Source: Mesorhabditis belari
Lineage: Eukaryota; Nematoda; Chromadorea; Rhabditida; Rhabditidae
Direction of reading: 5' to 3'
Assembly (NCBI GenBank): GCA_958450365.1
Contig: CAUEEP010000740.1
Coordinates: forward strand, 186,001-250,000
Length of the DNA stretch: 64,000 nt
Shown here in pieces: positions 19,670 through 30,628 of this stretch; position 1 is the first letter of the stretch, and every line of letters starts with the position of its first letter. The translations under genes and the position numbers were made by a program. The notes beneath the pieces were generated by a model. That model searched no databases and was not told where the DNA came from. It saw only the letters and a program-made list of their open reading frames with translations.

Positions 19670-22597
19670 ATGCCAAGCGACGACAAGAAAGCGCCAAAGA
19701 AGGTTGACGATGGAAATTACGATAAGGAGGTAAAATTTGAAAATCTTTGAATAATACACTGTGGTGCAAAAGTCCTGACCGGTCGCACTGTCCTATCAAA
19801 TCTGAACCATTTCGCCAGAAAAAGAACGTTAAAATTTTATGGTAAAAACGTTTTTGGATAGCTTAAACCTTCTACTTTTATAATCCAAAGAATGAAAGCA
19901 ATAACATTTTATTTAACAAAAAATTTTGACAATATTCCGAAACGACTCAAAAAAACATGGTGCAAAAGTCTTGACCGGTTTTTTATTTCTTGATTTTTTT
20001 GGTATTTCTTGTCTTTCTGCATAAACTTTTTGGTTCTAATTCTATTTTTTTTAGATGCCAGGACGATATCTATCAACGCCTGACAAAGAGAAAATTGTCG
20101 AGAATCGAACAAAAGGCGTTCGCGTGAAGAATGTGATGGAAACGTTCAAGTGTTCTGAAAAAACAGTGAGACGTCTCGTGGCGCAATTCAAATCAAAAGG
20201 AAACGTTCATAGAGCCCCAAAAAGAGGTCGATCACCAATTACAACACCAAATGAGGATCGTTCGATCATCAGGGAGCACCGAATAAACCCCTAATCTAAC
20301 GTCGAGCTATGGGATCAAGAAGTTGAAAGCTGTTTCTGGCAAGGATATTTCCCGATGGAGCATCAACCGTCGCTTGATTCGAGCAGGATTGCATGCAAGA
20401 AGACCAGCAAAACGACCCTTGACCATTGCAAAAACTCGGAAGCTGAGATATGATTTTGCAAAGAACTACGAGTGTTGGACTTCCGATGACTGGGCCCGAG
20501 TCATTTTTACCGATGAGACTAGAATTAATTTATACTACCCGGACGGTAACCATTTAATCAGAAGACCAATTGGACAACGTTATAAGCTCAAATACGTTAA
20601 GCCAACGGTCAAATTCGGTGGTGGGAGTATTATGTTGTGGGGTAAGTGTTCGCCCTATTTTTTACTTACGATTTGTCTTTTTAGGCTCGATGAATCGAAG
20701 TGTATCGGGACCGCTAGTGTTTATCGATGGAAATCTCGACGCTCAAAGGTACAAGTCAATCATAGAGAACAACTTACTTCCATTTGCAAACACGAACATG
20801 CCACAAGGATGGGCCTTATATCAAGACAACGCCCCTTGCCACAAAAGCCAATTACTGATGGGTCGAGTTGTCCGGCTTGCAAATGGAGGTAAAGTTCGCC
20901 TGCCCGGCTTTTTGCTGCTCATCGTGTGGAATTGATCAAAGCACCTCCCTATTCGCCGGATCTGAACGTTATAGAGCATCTTTGGGCCCATTTAAAAGCC
21001 AAACTCAAGGGACGCCGGTTCAACTCAAAGGTCGATGCTTATTTCTTTATCAGAAATGTTTGGAGACAACTTTCTTTGGGAATTCTACGTGATTTGGTCG
21101 ACTCGATGCCTAGACGCATCAAGGCAGTCATTGTCGCAAAAGGAGGACCTACGAAGTATTGAATTTTCTTGTGTTTTCTTGTACCGGTCAAGACTTTTTG
21201 CACCATGTTTTTTTGAGTCGTTTCGGAATATTGTCAAAATTTTTTGTTAAATAAAATGTTATTGCTTTCATTCTTTGGATTATAAAAGTAGAAGGTTTAA
21301 GCTATCCAAAAACGTTTTTACCATAAAAATTTTAACGTTCTTTTTCTGGCGAAATGGTTCAGACTTGATAGGACAGTGCGACCGGTCAGGACTTTTGCAC
21401 CACAGTGTATTTGAATGATTTTAGGTGATTTCAAAATCGCCCAACCTGGAGATCGCTCAACTGCGCTTCCTCGTCAATCACCCTGAATTGGATCCAACTC
21501 TCAAGGCCACCAACCTCGAGCAATTGATGATCGAGATTAAAGCCAACGACATGGCCCCATTCTACAAGTTGTTGGCCGAGGAGGTGAAACTGCCATTCGA
21601 CAAGGCTCTATACGATTCCATGACGGCGAAGAATCAAGAGAAAATCGAGGCCTTTGATGCGGAGATTGCCGAGAAAGCCGAGAAGAACATGGGTGAAAGT
21701 GAGGTGCGACAGGCTTGGCTAAAGAAGTACGAGTATTTCTGTCAAATCGGAGACAAGGAAAACGCCCTGAAAGCTTTCACGAGCACTTTCCGAGAAGACC
21801 GTTGGCGTTGGGTACAAGATCGGTTTGGTGTTCAATATGATTCGTGTTGGACTGTTCTTTCTGGAGCATCAACTGATGAACAACTATGTCACCAGGGCCA
21901 AGGAGCTGATGGAACAGGGCGGTGATTGGGAACGTAAGAATCGTTTGCGATCGTACGAAGCCCTCTACAAGATGTCGATTCGAGACTTCTCCGGTGCCGC
22001 GGCTTTGTTTCTCGAAGCTGTGCCGACTTTTGGAAGCTACGAGTTGCTGAGCTATGAACAATTGGTCTTCTACACGATTACCACATGTGTGCTGGCACTG
22101 GAGCGTCCCGATTTGCGCTCAAAAGTCATCAAAAGCAACGAGGTGCAGGAGCAGCTGACCGGTGGCGGAGAAAGGGACAGCTCGTCATGATGCGCGACTA
22201 CCTCAGCTCGTACTACGATTGTCACTACGAGAAGTTCTTCCACAATTTGGCAACTTTGGAGTCGGAGAGGTTGAAGTTCGACAGATGCACTTCTTCCCCC
22301 ATTACAACTACTACAGCCGTGGAATGCGCCTCAAGGCTTATCTCCAATTTTTGACTCCCTACAAGACAGTTCGTTTGGACATGATGGCCAAGGATTTCGG
22401 TGTGTCAGTGGAATTTCTGGACAAAGAGTTGCACCGCCTTGTTGCCGCTGGACAAGTGCCTTGTCGAATCGACGCTGTGCAAGGAGTCATCCACATGCAC
22501 CACCCGGACACAAAGAATCGCTTGTTTAAAGTGGTCATTCGAGATGGGGATTTGGTCGCCAGTCAAATGCAAAAAGTTGTCACGGGTTCTTCTTTAA
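19670..22597 (+). CDS. rpn-7: 26S proteasome regulatory subunit Rpn7 (PSMD6), frame-broken, Tc1 in intron
   Basis: Exon 1 (19670-19729, MPSDDKKAPKKVDDG...) joins in phase to one long exon starting at 21425 (VISKSPNLEIAQLRFLVNHP). The product matches PSMD6/Rpn7: an N-terminal helical repeat region and a C-terminal PCI region (FPHYNYYSRGMRLKAY; FGVSVEFLDKELHRLVAAGQ), ending KLSRVLL and TAA at 22597. Rpn7 is a lid subunit of the 19S particle. The frame shifts at about 21796, 22170, 22285 and 22572, each by one base, while the sequence on both sides stays strongly conserved. The single intron (19730-21424) contains a 1652-bp Tc1-like element. Either these are consensus errors in an essential gene or this is a young pseudogene; well-conserved protein sequence and clean splice sites favour the former or very recent decay. 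Confidence 0.85.
19756..21407 (+). mobile_element. Tc1-like transposon with long inverted repeats
   Basis: A 1652-bp element flanked by TA dinucleotides (19754-19755 and 21408-21409). Inverted repeats of about 230 bases begin CACTGTGGTGCAAAAGTCCT. Each arm carries the motif TGGTGCAAAAGTCYTGACCGG twice, at the tip and about 200 bases inward (about 19961-19980 and 21183-21205), the layout of transposase-binding sites in Tc3 and other IR/DR-type Tc1 elements. It is inserted in the rpn-7 intron in the same orientation as the host gene. The arms are almost identical, implying recent insertion. Confidence 0.92.
20055..21162 (+). pseudogene. Tc1-like transposase, frameshifted
   Basis: The start at 20055 (MPGRYLSTPDKEKIVENRTK) leads into a paired-like HTH region (CSEKTVRRLVAQFK), a GRP-type linker and a second HTH (SRWSINRRLIRAGL). 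The catalytic part follows: FTDET (first D, about 20510), a short intron at about 20642-20683, YQDNAPCH (second D, about 20822) and PPYSPDLNVIEHLW (final E, about 20975). This is the DD(34)E pattern of the Tc1 group, but about 15 extra residues separate D2 from E here, perhaps a retained intron near 20888. Frames change near 20292 and near 20912, so the copy as written is inactive. Confidence 0.85.
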
Positions 22598-22845
22598 AAC
22601 AAACCAACAAATTTTGTCTTACTCTTTTTTCTCATGTGTTATTTATTCCTTGAGATATTATCTGATCTGGTACTTTAATTTTTTGTGATGATCTTTTTTG
22701 AATGTTCGGTTTTGTCAATAAATAAATTTTCAGATGCTGGCGTCTCAGCGAATTGGGTCAACGTAATGTAATTCCTTTTGTGCCGTAGTCGGCTGGGTTT
22801 AACTTTCCAGGGACATGAAACAACTTTACTGAGATTTTGATGCCT

Positions 22846-24242
22846 TTAATTCTTCTTGAATCTGAGCAATTTTGTTTGTACGGCTCTGCACAAATTTTTC
22901 CCTGCCTTATCCCTTGTTTTTTCTTGAGTGACCCATTTCAGTGCCACTTCTGAATCTCCGCGAATAATGATTTCATCAATCTTTAATTTTATTTCGTTCA
23001 ATAGGTATTGAGCCTGCTTATGAGCGCATTCTAGGGCTAACAATTCCATCTTTGGGATTGTGGGAATGACTTTAGTAGGGTTCAACCTATTCTTTGCAAA
23101 GATTATCGATGACTCAAATCTTTCTTCAATTTTTGTTTGCAGGTACGCGACAATTGCGTAAGCTTTTACCGATGCATCAGCGAATATCACTATTCGTGTG
23201 TAGTCTCTTTTTTGTGTCCTAAGGATGAACCTTGGGATTGTGATGCTTGTTTCTTTACCGAACTTGCTTTTCAATCTCTTCCCATTGCTCACTCTGTTTT
23301 TCGGGTAGTTGGTGATCCCATTTTAAGTTTTTGATCGACCACAAGCTTTGATAAAAACTTTTAGCCTCAATCAGCAATGGGGTAGCGATTCCCAATGGGT
23401 CTTAATTCGTTGCAATAGCTTGAATTATTTTCCTTTTGGTTAACGGTCGCTCCGCCTTAATTTGGGTGGTTTGCGATAAAGTATCTTTGTCGCTGTCCCA
23501 AGTCATTCCTAGCAGTTTTAGTGAGCTTTCCACAATTTTACCTTCCTTTTCAATCAAGTTTAGCACAATTTTGTTGTTGCTAGTGAATTCCTCGAATGTT
23601 CATCTTCATTTTCCTAAAGACATCCTTGTATGTCTTATATTTTTGAATAGCTTCTTGCTCGCTATGTGCGCCGACAAAAAGATTGTCGACGTACATATTT
23701 TCGGCAACTTCATCCTTCAGTTCAGGATAATTTTGTTCCTAACATGTGTAGTATCGACATTGTGAGTAGGAAAGCACTGGCTTTAACACCGAATGGTGTC
23801 CTTGTATATCTTAAGACTTTCAAATTTTGGAAGGAAAAGGGTTGTTTGTAATCTTTCAACCACAATATGCGAACTTGCATCTTTTTCGGAACTTTGTAGG
23901 TGAACTTGATGATATGCTTTCTCTACATCGGCTGTAAGCAATATTGGAAATGTTCTCAATCTTATCAAGATTCCGATCATGTTTGGGATCAATGACGGGC
24001 CTTGATGCATGATTTGGTTCAGTGATCTGCCCTTTCATGCTCGCACTTGCATTCAAAACAATTCTTAATTTAGTGGTCCTCGAAACTTCTTTTATTACCG
24101 CTTGATGTGGTATATAAAAGCTTATTGGGCCTTCAATTTTCGTTGGTGCTTCTTCTAGGATTTCTTGCTCCAATTGTTTTTGAAATTCATCATTATATTT
24201 TGCCAATAATTCTGGGTTTCCTTTGAGTTGCTTGATGAGGCT
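22846..24242 (-). pseudogene. BEL/Pao-type retrotransposon pol remnant (RT and RNase H)
   Basis: Minus-strand pieces from right to left: a pre-RT segment (IKQLKGNPELLAKYNDEFQK, about 24150-24240), YIPHQAVIKEVSRTTKLRIV and LNASASMKGQ (about 24030-24120), LTADVEKAYHQVHLQ (RT motif with the first catalytic Asp, about 23890-23940), then RNase H-like IVIFADASVKAYAIVAYLQ and IPKMELLALECAHKQAQYL (about 23020-23200). This order is that of BEL/Pao pol. Several stops and frame changes interrupt it; integrase and LTRs were not found. The element lies between rpn-7 and a receptor fragment. Confidence 0.8.
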
Positions 24243-24630
24243 AGATTGCGGAGAGCTAGATTTGTACTTAAACAAAAAAGTCAAGAACATTACCAACATT
24301 TCCACAGCTATCGGCAACATAACAGAGGAAAATTTTTGGGATCTAGAAAGTATGGAAATCACTGATTCCCCAGAAGCGGCAGCTTCAGAAAAGGAGCAAC
24401 AAGAAGTTATGACAAAATTTAAAGAAGAGGTCCAACTCGTCAAGGAAAAATTCTTGTAAAATTTCCTTGGGTAGAGAAAAACCTAATTGAAATTGAAGAT
24501 AATTTCAAGCTTGCAATGCAATACTTGCATAGCCTCATCAAGCAACTCAAAGGAAACCCAGAATTATTGGCAAAATATGATGATGAATTTCAAAAACAAT
24601 TGGAACAAGAAATCCTAGAAGAAGCCTAAA
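24243..24630 (+). pseudogene. BEL/Pao pol segment, inverted relative to the RT part
   Basis: The plus strand encodes the piece normally just upstream of the RT (NFWDLESMEITDSPEAAASE; WVEKNLIEIEDNFKLAMQYL; LIKQLKGNPELLAKYDDEFQ). Its last 96 bases (24534-24629) are a near-perfect reverse complement of 24143-24241, which begins the minus-strand RT part. The retroelement has therefore been folded back at about 24242 with duplication of about 100 bases. Confidence 0.75.
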
Positions 24631-24663
24631 CTTTCTAACTTAATCAAATCACTCCCTTTGCAG

Positions 24664-25459
24664 ATAGCGGGCGCAATTCTCGCAGCCGGTTGGTACATTA
24701 TGATGACGTCGATGTTCACTGTAACACTATATCGTTTCATTGTCATTCTTTTCCCAACGATCAGCCAAATTGTCACAACGAATCGAGCATTTATTGTGAG
24801 CTTTGCAATGATTCAGTGAATCAATCAATGATCAATCATCAATTTTCAGGTTGTATTAGCCGGAAATTTGTCTATTTTTGTGATCGTTCTCTTTGTGCAT
24901 CTTATCGGATGGAATGCTCAATACTTGACCGAATTCGGGTATGTTTTTCAATTTCGAAATGAATTTCAAAAATTGAAATCAGATTAAACGTGTTTCTAGT
25001 TGGGTTTACGCGGACGGTCTCCCATTGACCGATCTCTTCAATGATTTCGATAATTACGGAACACCCGCGTTGACAGTGATTTGCCTCTTCATGTACATTG
25101 CCATTTTCACGTTTTTGATGAAAAATGTGAGTTGTCAGTGATCTCATCAGTAAATATTCCTATTCAAGAAGAAAATCAATCGTCAAAATGATATTCGATG
25201 GGCTTTTACAGGTAAGGAGTCTCAACCACAATAGGACATAGGGCCTATATGCAAATTTAGACGTTTTGTTTCTGTCTTTACACAATATTCGTCTCCGTTG
25301 AGTGGACGTGGATCTACGATTTAGTGAGATACGATCGAATAAAGCTCAATATTCGGTATTTAGGTGCCTGAAACATACACTAATATCTTTCTTGAGAATT
25401 TCCTTTGGCCTTTATGGAATGGAGCCAATGTGGTCTTTTTTTTTACCTTTCAAAAGTGA
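24664..25459 (+). pseudogene. 7TM chemoreceptor-like gene, 5' truncated
   Basis: Exons at 24664-24795, 24850-24938, 25000-25126, 25169-25211, 25261-25323 and 25364-25459 encode hydrophobic segments. They read MFTVTLYRFIVILFPT (end of TM3, with the YRF motif of nematode serpentine receptors), VLAGNLSIFVIVLFVHLIG (TM4), LTVICLFMYIAIFTFLMKN (TM5), FCFCLYTIFVSVEWTWIYDL (TM6) and LWPLWNGANVVFFF (TM7), then a stop. The class resembles srx-like receptors, uncertainly. TM1-TM2 exons are missing: the BEL/Pao remnant ends 34 bases upstream. The exon at 25261 joins one base out of phase. Confidence 0.6.
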
Positions 25460-25970
25460 GTTTAATATGGAGAAAAGAGAAAAATGTGCCATCAGATTTA
25501 GAAGTACCAAAGAAAAGGTTAAATTTCCAGAATGTTATCTGGGGCGACAAACGCGTGATCGCCATGATACCAGTGGCCGGTCCGATTCCCCCTTCTCGAA
25601 GAAATTCTTGTCGTCCTCCAGATCCCAAAGATACCCAGGGAACAAGATTATCCTTTTGAACATATGTTCCAAACATATTTGCTTTTCACAACCGAAACTC
25701 ATTTTATTAAAACCCATATCGTGAATGAACACAATCCAAGAAAGATAGTCACTAGAATGGGCGAGAAGTTGCCCAGATGTTTATCACAGTTTTAACATAT
25801 ATAAACAGAAGAGAAATTATCCTAAAAACGACATGCACTAGAAAGGGATAAATAATAGAAACTATTAAAAAGGCGGCCCATGCCAATAAGTTAATTGATT
25901 GATATTACAGGAATTGCGATGGCAGTATAGCTACGTTTTAAAAGTTATAGAAAATCTTATAGATTTCTGA

Positions 25971-27104
25971 CTATTCTTCGTCTTCGTCTTCAGGAAACCA
26001 CTTGTCCCAGCGCTTTCAGGCGTTTCCTAAAAAGAAACGTGTTTGGTCGAGTATTTAAAAGTGGCCGCTTTGTTTCTAGCAATATACACAAAATAAAAAA
26101 TCTACCTGTATGATGAAAGCTTATTATGCTGATCGGCTAAAAGGACGAGTAAATCTCTTGTTCGTCTTTTATTCGCCGAAGTTCATCTTCAGTCTAAAAC
26201 GAAACGAATGCACTTTAATATAAAATTTATCAACCTTTGCATCAGTAGTGTGCCCGTTAACAGCTGGATTATGAGGACCATTTGCAAAGTTAGTCTAAAA
26301 TTACACCTAGAATCGAATGGGAATACATTAATACCTTCAATTGTTCCATTTCTGCACGTAATTGGTTGTAAGCCTGTTCCAGTTCCTAAATGAACATTGT
26401 TCCACATTTTCAAGATTTTGCTTACCTCTGCTCTCTGTTTCCAGCCTTGTGTAGAAGCAATTTGTTGTTGAATCTAAATGTTTTTGTAATGACAATAATG
26501 ACTTTCTATTTGTCTTTAAATCACCACTCACGAAAAAAATACTTGTTGACTTTGCGCCTCATAAGCTTGCCATCCATAACCGAGTTGTTGTTCCAATTCG
26601 GTAATTTGAGCCTGCAGTTGTTGTAGGCCAGCATCAATTCCACCATTTGGCATCTAGAAAGAAACAAATAAACAATAAAAAACCATTAAATGCACCTCGA
26701 AACTTGGAAAGATTGCCATTGCTGAGCCCATTGCTTGTACTTCCTACTTCTGCTACCCATTGTTGATTGATACTAAAAGTGAAGCAATATGCCACCAGTA
26801 ACTTATCTAAAAGTTTACTTTCTCAGATGGGTGATTTGATGTTCAAGTTGCTCGTTGTTTGTAGTTTTCTGATTGGCGATTTCTAGCTGCGCTCTAGCAT
26901 CCTCCAGTTCTTGTTTGAGCGCAGAAGCAGAAGCCTAAAATCAATACGTAGTCAAAAAACCAGTGCAATCAAGAATTACAAAAACTTTGTTTATGTGTCA
27001 AGTAACAAACCTGTTGAGCTTTTAATCATTCAAGCTCTTCGCGGGTTCTTTTGTAATCAGTCTTCAGCACTGAAATCTCTTCATCTTGCCGTTTGATCAA
27101 ATCC
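25971..27104 (-). pseudogene. uso-1: USO1/p115 C-terminal coiled-coil fragment
   Basis: Minus-strand exons from 27104: LIKRQDEEISVLKTDYKRTR, an exon at about 26821-26937 (QELEDARAQLEIANQK), a Gln-rich coiled-coil exon at about 26541-26652 (LQQLQAQITELEQQLG), ELEQAYNQLRAEMEQLK, and EDELRRIKDEQE near 26170. The end is a WDKWFPEDEDEE-like acidic terminus with TAG at 25971. The EDELRRIKDEQE segment followed by a LADQ-type stretch and an acidic end is the signature of USO1/p115, the Golgi tethering factor. The armadillo head is absent; the duplicated RBR block starts about 90 bases upstream. One frame change near 25990 and another near 26130 break it. Confidence 0.65.
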
Positions 27105-27191
27105 TAAAATAGATCCAAATTCCATTGTTTAGATTGTTTAATAAAACCTATAAATGATTGGATAATCGTGTCGTTGCCTGCCGTGACCAAG

Positions 27192-27893
27192 CTTTTCGAG
27201 ATTACGGTAAAAAATTCGCACCTTTTAGAGCAAACGATTATCGGCGAAGGGGAATTGAAAAGGAGAAAGGCTCGGCGAAAAGAAATCGAGCGGAAACAAA
27301 GTGAGGCGGCGAGAAAATGACTTATAAATCTACATAGCTAGATACGCAAATTGATACTTGAATGCAAATTTTTGTATTCAGAGCATCCCGACGTCTCCCA
27401 TCGACCGCCACAAGATCGAAGAGAAACAAGGCGAACGAATCGCCGATCGAGAAGAAAACCGACGAAGCTCGCCGATCGAAAACATCAACTATTTACGCTG
27501 GATAAAGCTATTTAAGATTTTTAACCTTAAACTTTTTCAATTCTTAATGATTCACGAGTTATGATCTCTTGAAGAAATAAAGCTTTTCGGTTGAACAAAT
27601 AGAGAAGTCTAAACGTAGAGATTCAGCATCATTTGAGAGTTTATGTATACAGAAAAACCCGAGTTTCTCGAGCACATGATTTCCCGGAGAAAATCCCAGC
27701 TAAAGATAAGCCATCAAAAGTATCTAATAAAGATGCAATTTGGCCCTCTTTTGAGAGAAGCCGATTTCTGTTGGCAGCTCGCTTGTCTTGATGTCTTGAT
27801 GATCTCTGTAAACATATAAAAAGTAGTTGGCATTATATTTACATGGGGAAATCACAATGAGGTTAGAGACAGAAAATTCGGGCGACGAAAATC
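27192..27893. repeat. segmental duplication, copy B (RBR 3' end and flank)
   Basis: Second copy of 9071-9772, 18 kb away. It contains the last RBR exons without the rest of the gene. It keeps four A in the CGGCGAAAAG run where copy A has three, but lacks one base in the last exon (GACGTCTCCC against GACGTCGCTCC). Confidence 0.85.
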
Positions 27894-30150
27894 GTGTGAG
27901 TGGGAAGGCGGCTGCGGTTTTTGGAGAGGAATTGCAGGAGATCTCCCGCACTAACAGCATACTTTGTTCGAGCCTGGTCCCGAGCGCCATATCTCGGAGA
28001 TTCAAGAGTTAAGAAGTTTCCAAAAGATCAAACTTTTTTGAACTCAATCTTTTGAAGCGATTAGGATCAAAGAAAAAAAGATCAAGCTTTTTTAGCCGTA
28101 ACCGAACCCCAACCTTTGGAACATTAACCAGGCGTGCCGGCCCCTCAGCCACTATTCGTGAGCAGCAAAATCGATTGCGTGCGTGCTAAAGCTTGTGGGT
28201 TTGCAACGTTTGGTAAAACAACATTCGGCTCTGCACAACTATTGAGAGGATTACGTCCAAGCACTTTACAGAAACCAAAAAGCTAACGCAAAGGGGATCG
28301 AAAAAAAGTGATGAGAAAGCATGGACACCAATCTCACCTCAGACTTGTTCTACCTCGTGTGCATAGTCCCCAGCGCAACAACATTGCTGACTCTGCCAAT
28401 CACCGTGCAACCTGTGTTCTAAAAAGTGGGCTAAAAGTTTAAAGTTCTAGAAGGGTCAAGTTAGGCAAAAACTCAAGGAAAATGTTATAGCTTTTCTATC
28501 ATATCCGGTATCTATAGTTTCTATAGTATCGTACTCATCAGCTTTTTCCTACTTCAAAAATAGGGCATACCGTAAATCTACTGTATAAAGAGAAGTCTGT
28601 ACGGGCATTTTCTCGGCCGTGTTTTGACCAATAAAGCTAAAACTTCTTTAGAAGACCTTCAAAGAGTATTTTAATTAGCGCTATTTAAAATAAAAAATTG
28701 AGGAAACACCAAAATTTATGATGGCATCACGGGGGTCGAACCCGGACCAGGTGGGCCTTGAACAAAAGCGCGCTAAGCTGACTACGCCACTGCGCTGCCT
28801 ACATGCCAAGTCCCTAACACCCGCAGCGCTAGGCGGGTTTTTCAGCTGGTACTCTAATAGAACGCCATAATGTCGCGTACAGTCTCGTAGTCTAACTTTA
28901 AACGTCCCGTTCTCCGCGCTGCTTTATGCTACAGTGCTTGGGTGTTAAATGATAGCCCTTGAAATCTAGTATTTTTTGGTACGAAAAAGTAATTGGAAAA
29001 TATCTAGGGGCTGAGAAAAGAAATTATTTTCTAAAAAGTTAGACTACGCGACTGTACGACGGGTTGACGTTCTATTAGATTATTTACGGTAGGTTTTTTT
29101 TGTACTTTGCCAACCTGGGAGCATCGTCCCGAGTTTGGATCTCCACAGTCTACGAGTCTCCGTATGCGAATCGTCTGTATTATTCTGTTTCGTCTCACGT
29201 ACGATTTAAAGCACATGCGCACATTTGGGCCACAATCGCCTGGAATTAGAATTGAGTTTAAATTGCTTACATCGAGATTACGTGTGCAATGGGAAGTGTA
29301 TCTAGAAATTCCTCAAAATCAAAATCCTATCTATCATTTTACCGCTATGACTTGGCTTGTACTTAGCTGATTTCTCAAAAACTAACTTTCGTTAAACTCT
29401 TTAAACCATACAGCAGACATTCCAAAAGTGTTTCCTATGACTCCTTGTGAGGAAGCCGTTATTTCTATTGGATAAAGTCTGGCTGTCCAACGTAGCATTG
29501 CACAGCCACCGCCACGCCAATCACCGCCAATAAAAGAAAAATTTGACGGAAGCATTTCTAAATCTTTTCTATTTTTAAATTACAAATTCTTGGCAGAAAT
29601 GGAAAAAAACTAAGCCCGTGTAAAATGGAGTTCAGGTCTTTTAGATGCAGAGATGGGTTCTTTGATTCGGATAACCGTCATTCAACACCGGAAAAAGAGA
29701 AACGGAGACTCACTTTCGGCACTCAGACGTTCTCTTTTCTTTTACTGTTTAAAGAATTTGTTTGAAGGTGTGAATGAAATACAACTCATGATAGAGAGAC
29801 TTGATTTATTGGTGTGTTGACAGCAATTTGAAGAGATGTTTCGAAATTTCGAGAAGAAGTTTTGCTTCACAATAAAAGACAGAGGAGAAGTTGATTGCAG
29901 CAATTACCCGAGATTGTTTTGGCTTAGAGATGGTTGTTGTTTATCTCTGTGGTCGGCTTCGCAAGATTAAACTACGGCCAGAATTGGTCTGTACTTTGAC
30001 CTTTTAGAAACACCCTTTTCTAGCGAGACTGAATTCTTAGTTTTCTGACGACAGGAAATGTTGCGATTTTGGAAGAAAGACAAAGGCTGCCTGCGCCAAA
30101 GGGGACTGTTCGGATTAAACACAGAGTAAGCATGCCCCTACCCGTGACGG
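27894..30150. other. gene-free stretch
   Basis: No exon series with splice sites can be supported. The open frames at 27724-28012 and 29031-29370 are short, overlapping on both strands and without splice context. A tRNA-like sequence lies at 28723-28797. Confidence 0.5.
28723..28797 (-). tRNA. tRNA-derived sequence, degenerate
   Basis: On the minus strand, GGCAGCGCAGTGGCGTAGTC is followed by CAGCTTAGCGCGC (A-box-like) and the B-box GGGTTCGACCC, ending TGATGCC. The acceptor ends pair only partly (GGCAGCG against TGATGCC) and the anticodon arm is not regular. It is more likely a SINE head or tRNA pseudogene than a working tRNA. Confidence 0.45.
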
Positions 30151-30167
30151 CAATGGTTGCGTGTTGA

Positions 30168-30241
30168 TGTAGCTCATTAGTAGAGCGTTCGCCTTCGGTA
30201 GGCTAAGAGATCACGGGTTCGGACCCCGGCTTCGCCGACCA
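30168..30241 (+). tRNA. tRNA-derived sequence, degenerate
   Basis: GATGTAGCTCATTAGTAGAGC forms a D-arm/A-box, GCCTTCGGTAGGC an anticodon-arm-like hairpin with the loop holding TCGG, and ACGGGTTCGGACCCCGGCTT a T-arm-like B box, ending CGCCGACCA. The 3' end would pair with a GTCGGCG start; the 5' end reads GTTGATG, so the acceptor stem is poor. Confidence 0.5.
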
Positions 30242-30548
30242 TGTTTTAATTTCCAGCCCCAACCCATAAAAGGACCTCGGTGTCCAACTACAGTACACGT
30301 CATCGTATCGTCGTCTTATCGTACGTGTTTTGACCCTAGACTATCTGAAGAAACAGATGAAAATTAAAATACACACTTATAATACACGACAACGTCAATC
30401 TAACCAAAACCAGAGCCCCTTTCAGCCCTCTTTCAATTCACCAAGACAGTTTCAAAGTGCTAATACCTTACCTTCGGGTGTGCCATATAAGCATTCTTGC
30501 ATAAAGTCTAAATCTTGGGTTAAGATTTTTCTTTTTAAATCATTAAAT

Positions 30549-30628
30549 CAAGCCGTCGTAGCGTTATAAATAGGAGCCTTGCTCTCCTAGTCGGGGGAGT
30601 TCAGGGTTCGATCCCACCGGCTGTGAAA
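30549..30628 (+). tRNA. tRNA-derived sequence, degenerate
   Basis: A clear B box (CAGGGTTCGATCCCACCGG) and an AGCCGTCG...ACCGGCT terminal pairing are seen. The D-arm (TAGCGTTATAAATAGGAGC) is altered. Probably a tRNA pseudogene or a SINE head. Confidence 0.4.

Noticed and set aside
24223..24443. Antisense ORF overlapping the BEL segment (195 codons, minus)
   Set aside because: Its N-terminal half is the complement of the plus-strand pol piece; only the part left of about 24242 is true minus-strand pol.
29031..29370. Overlapping ORFs of 63 and 87 codons
   Set aside because: On opposite strands over the same bases, without splice sites or motifs.
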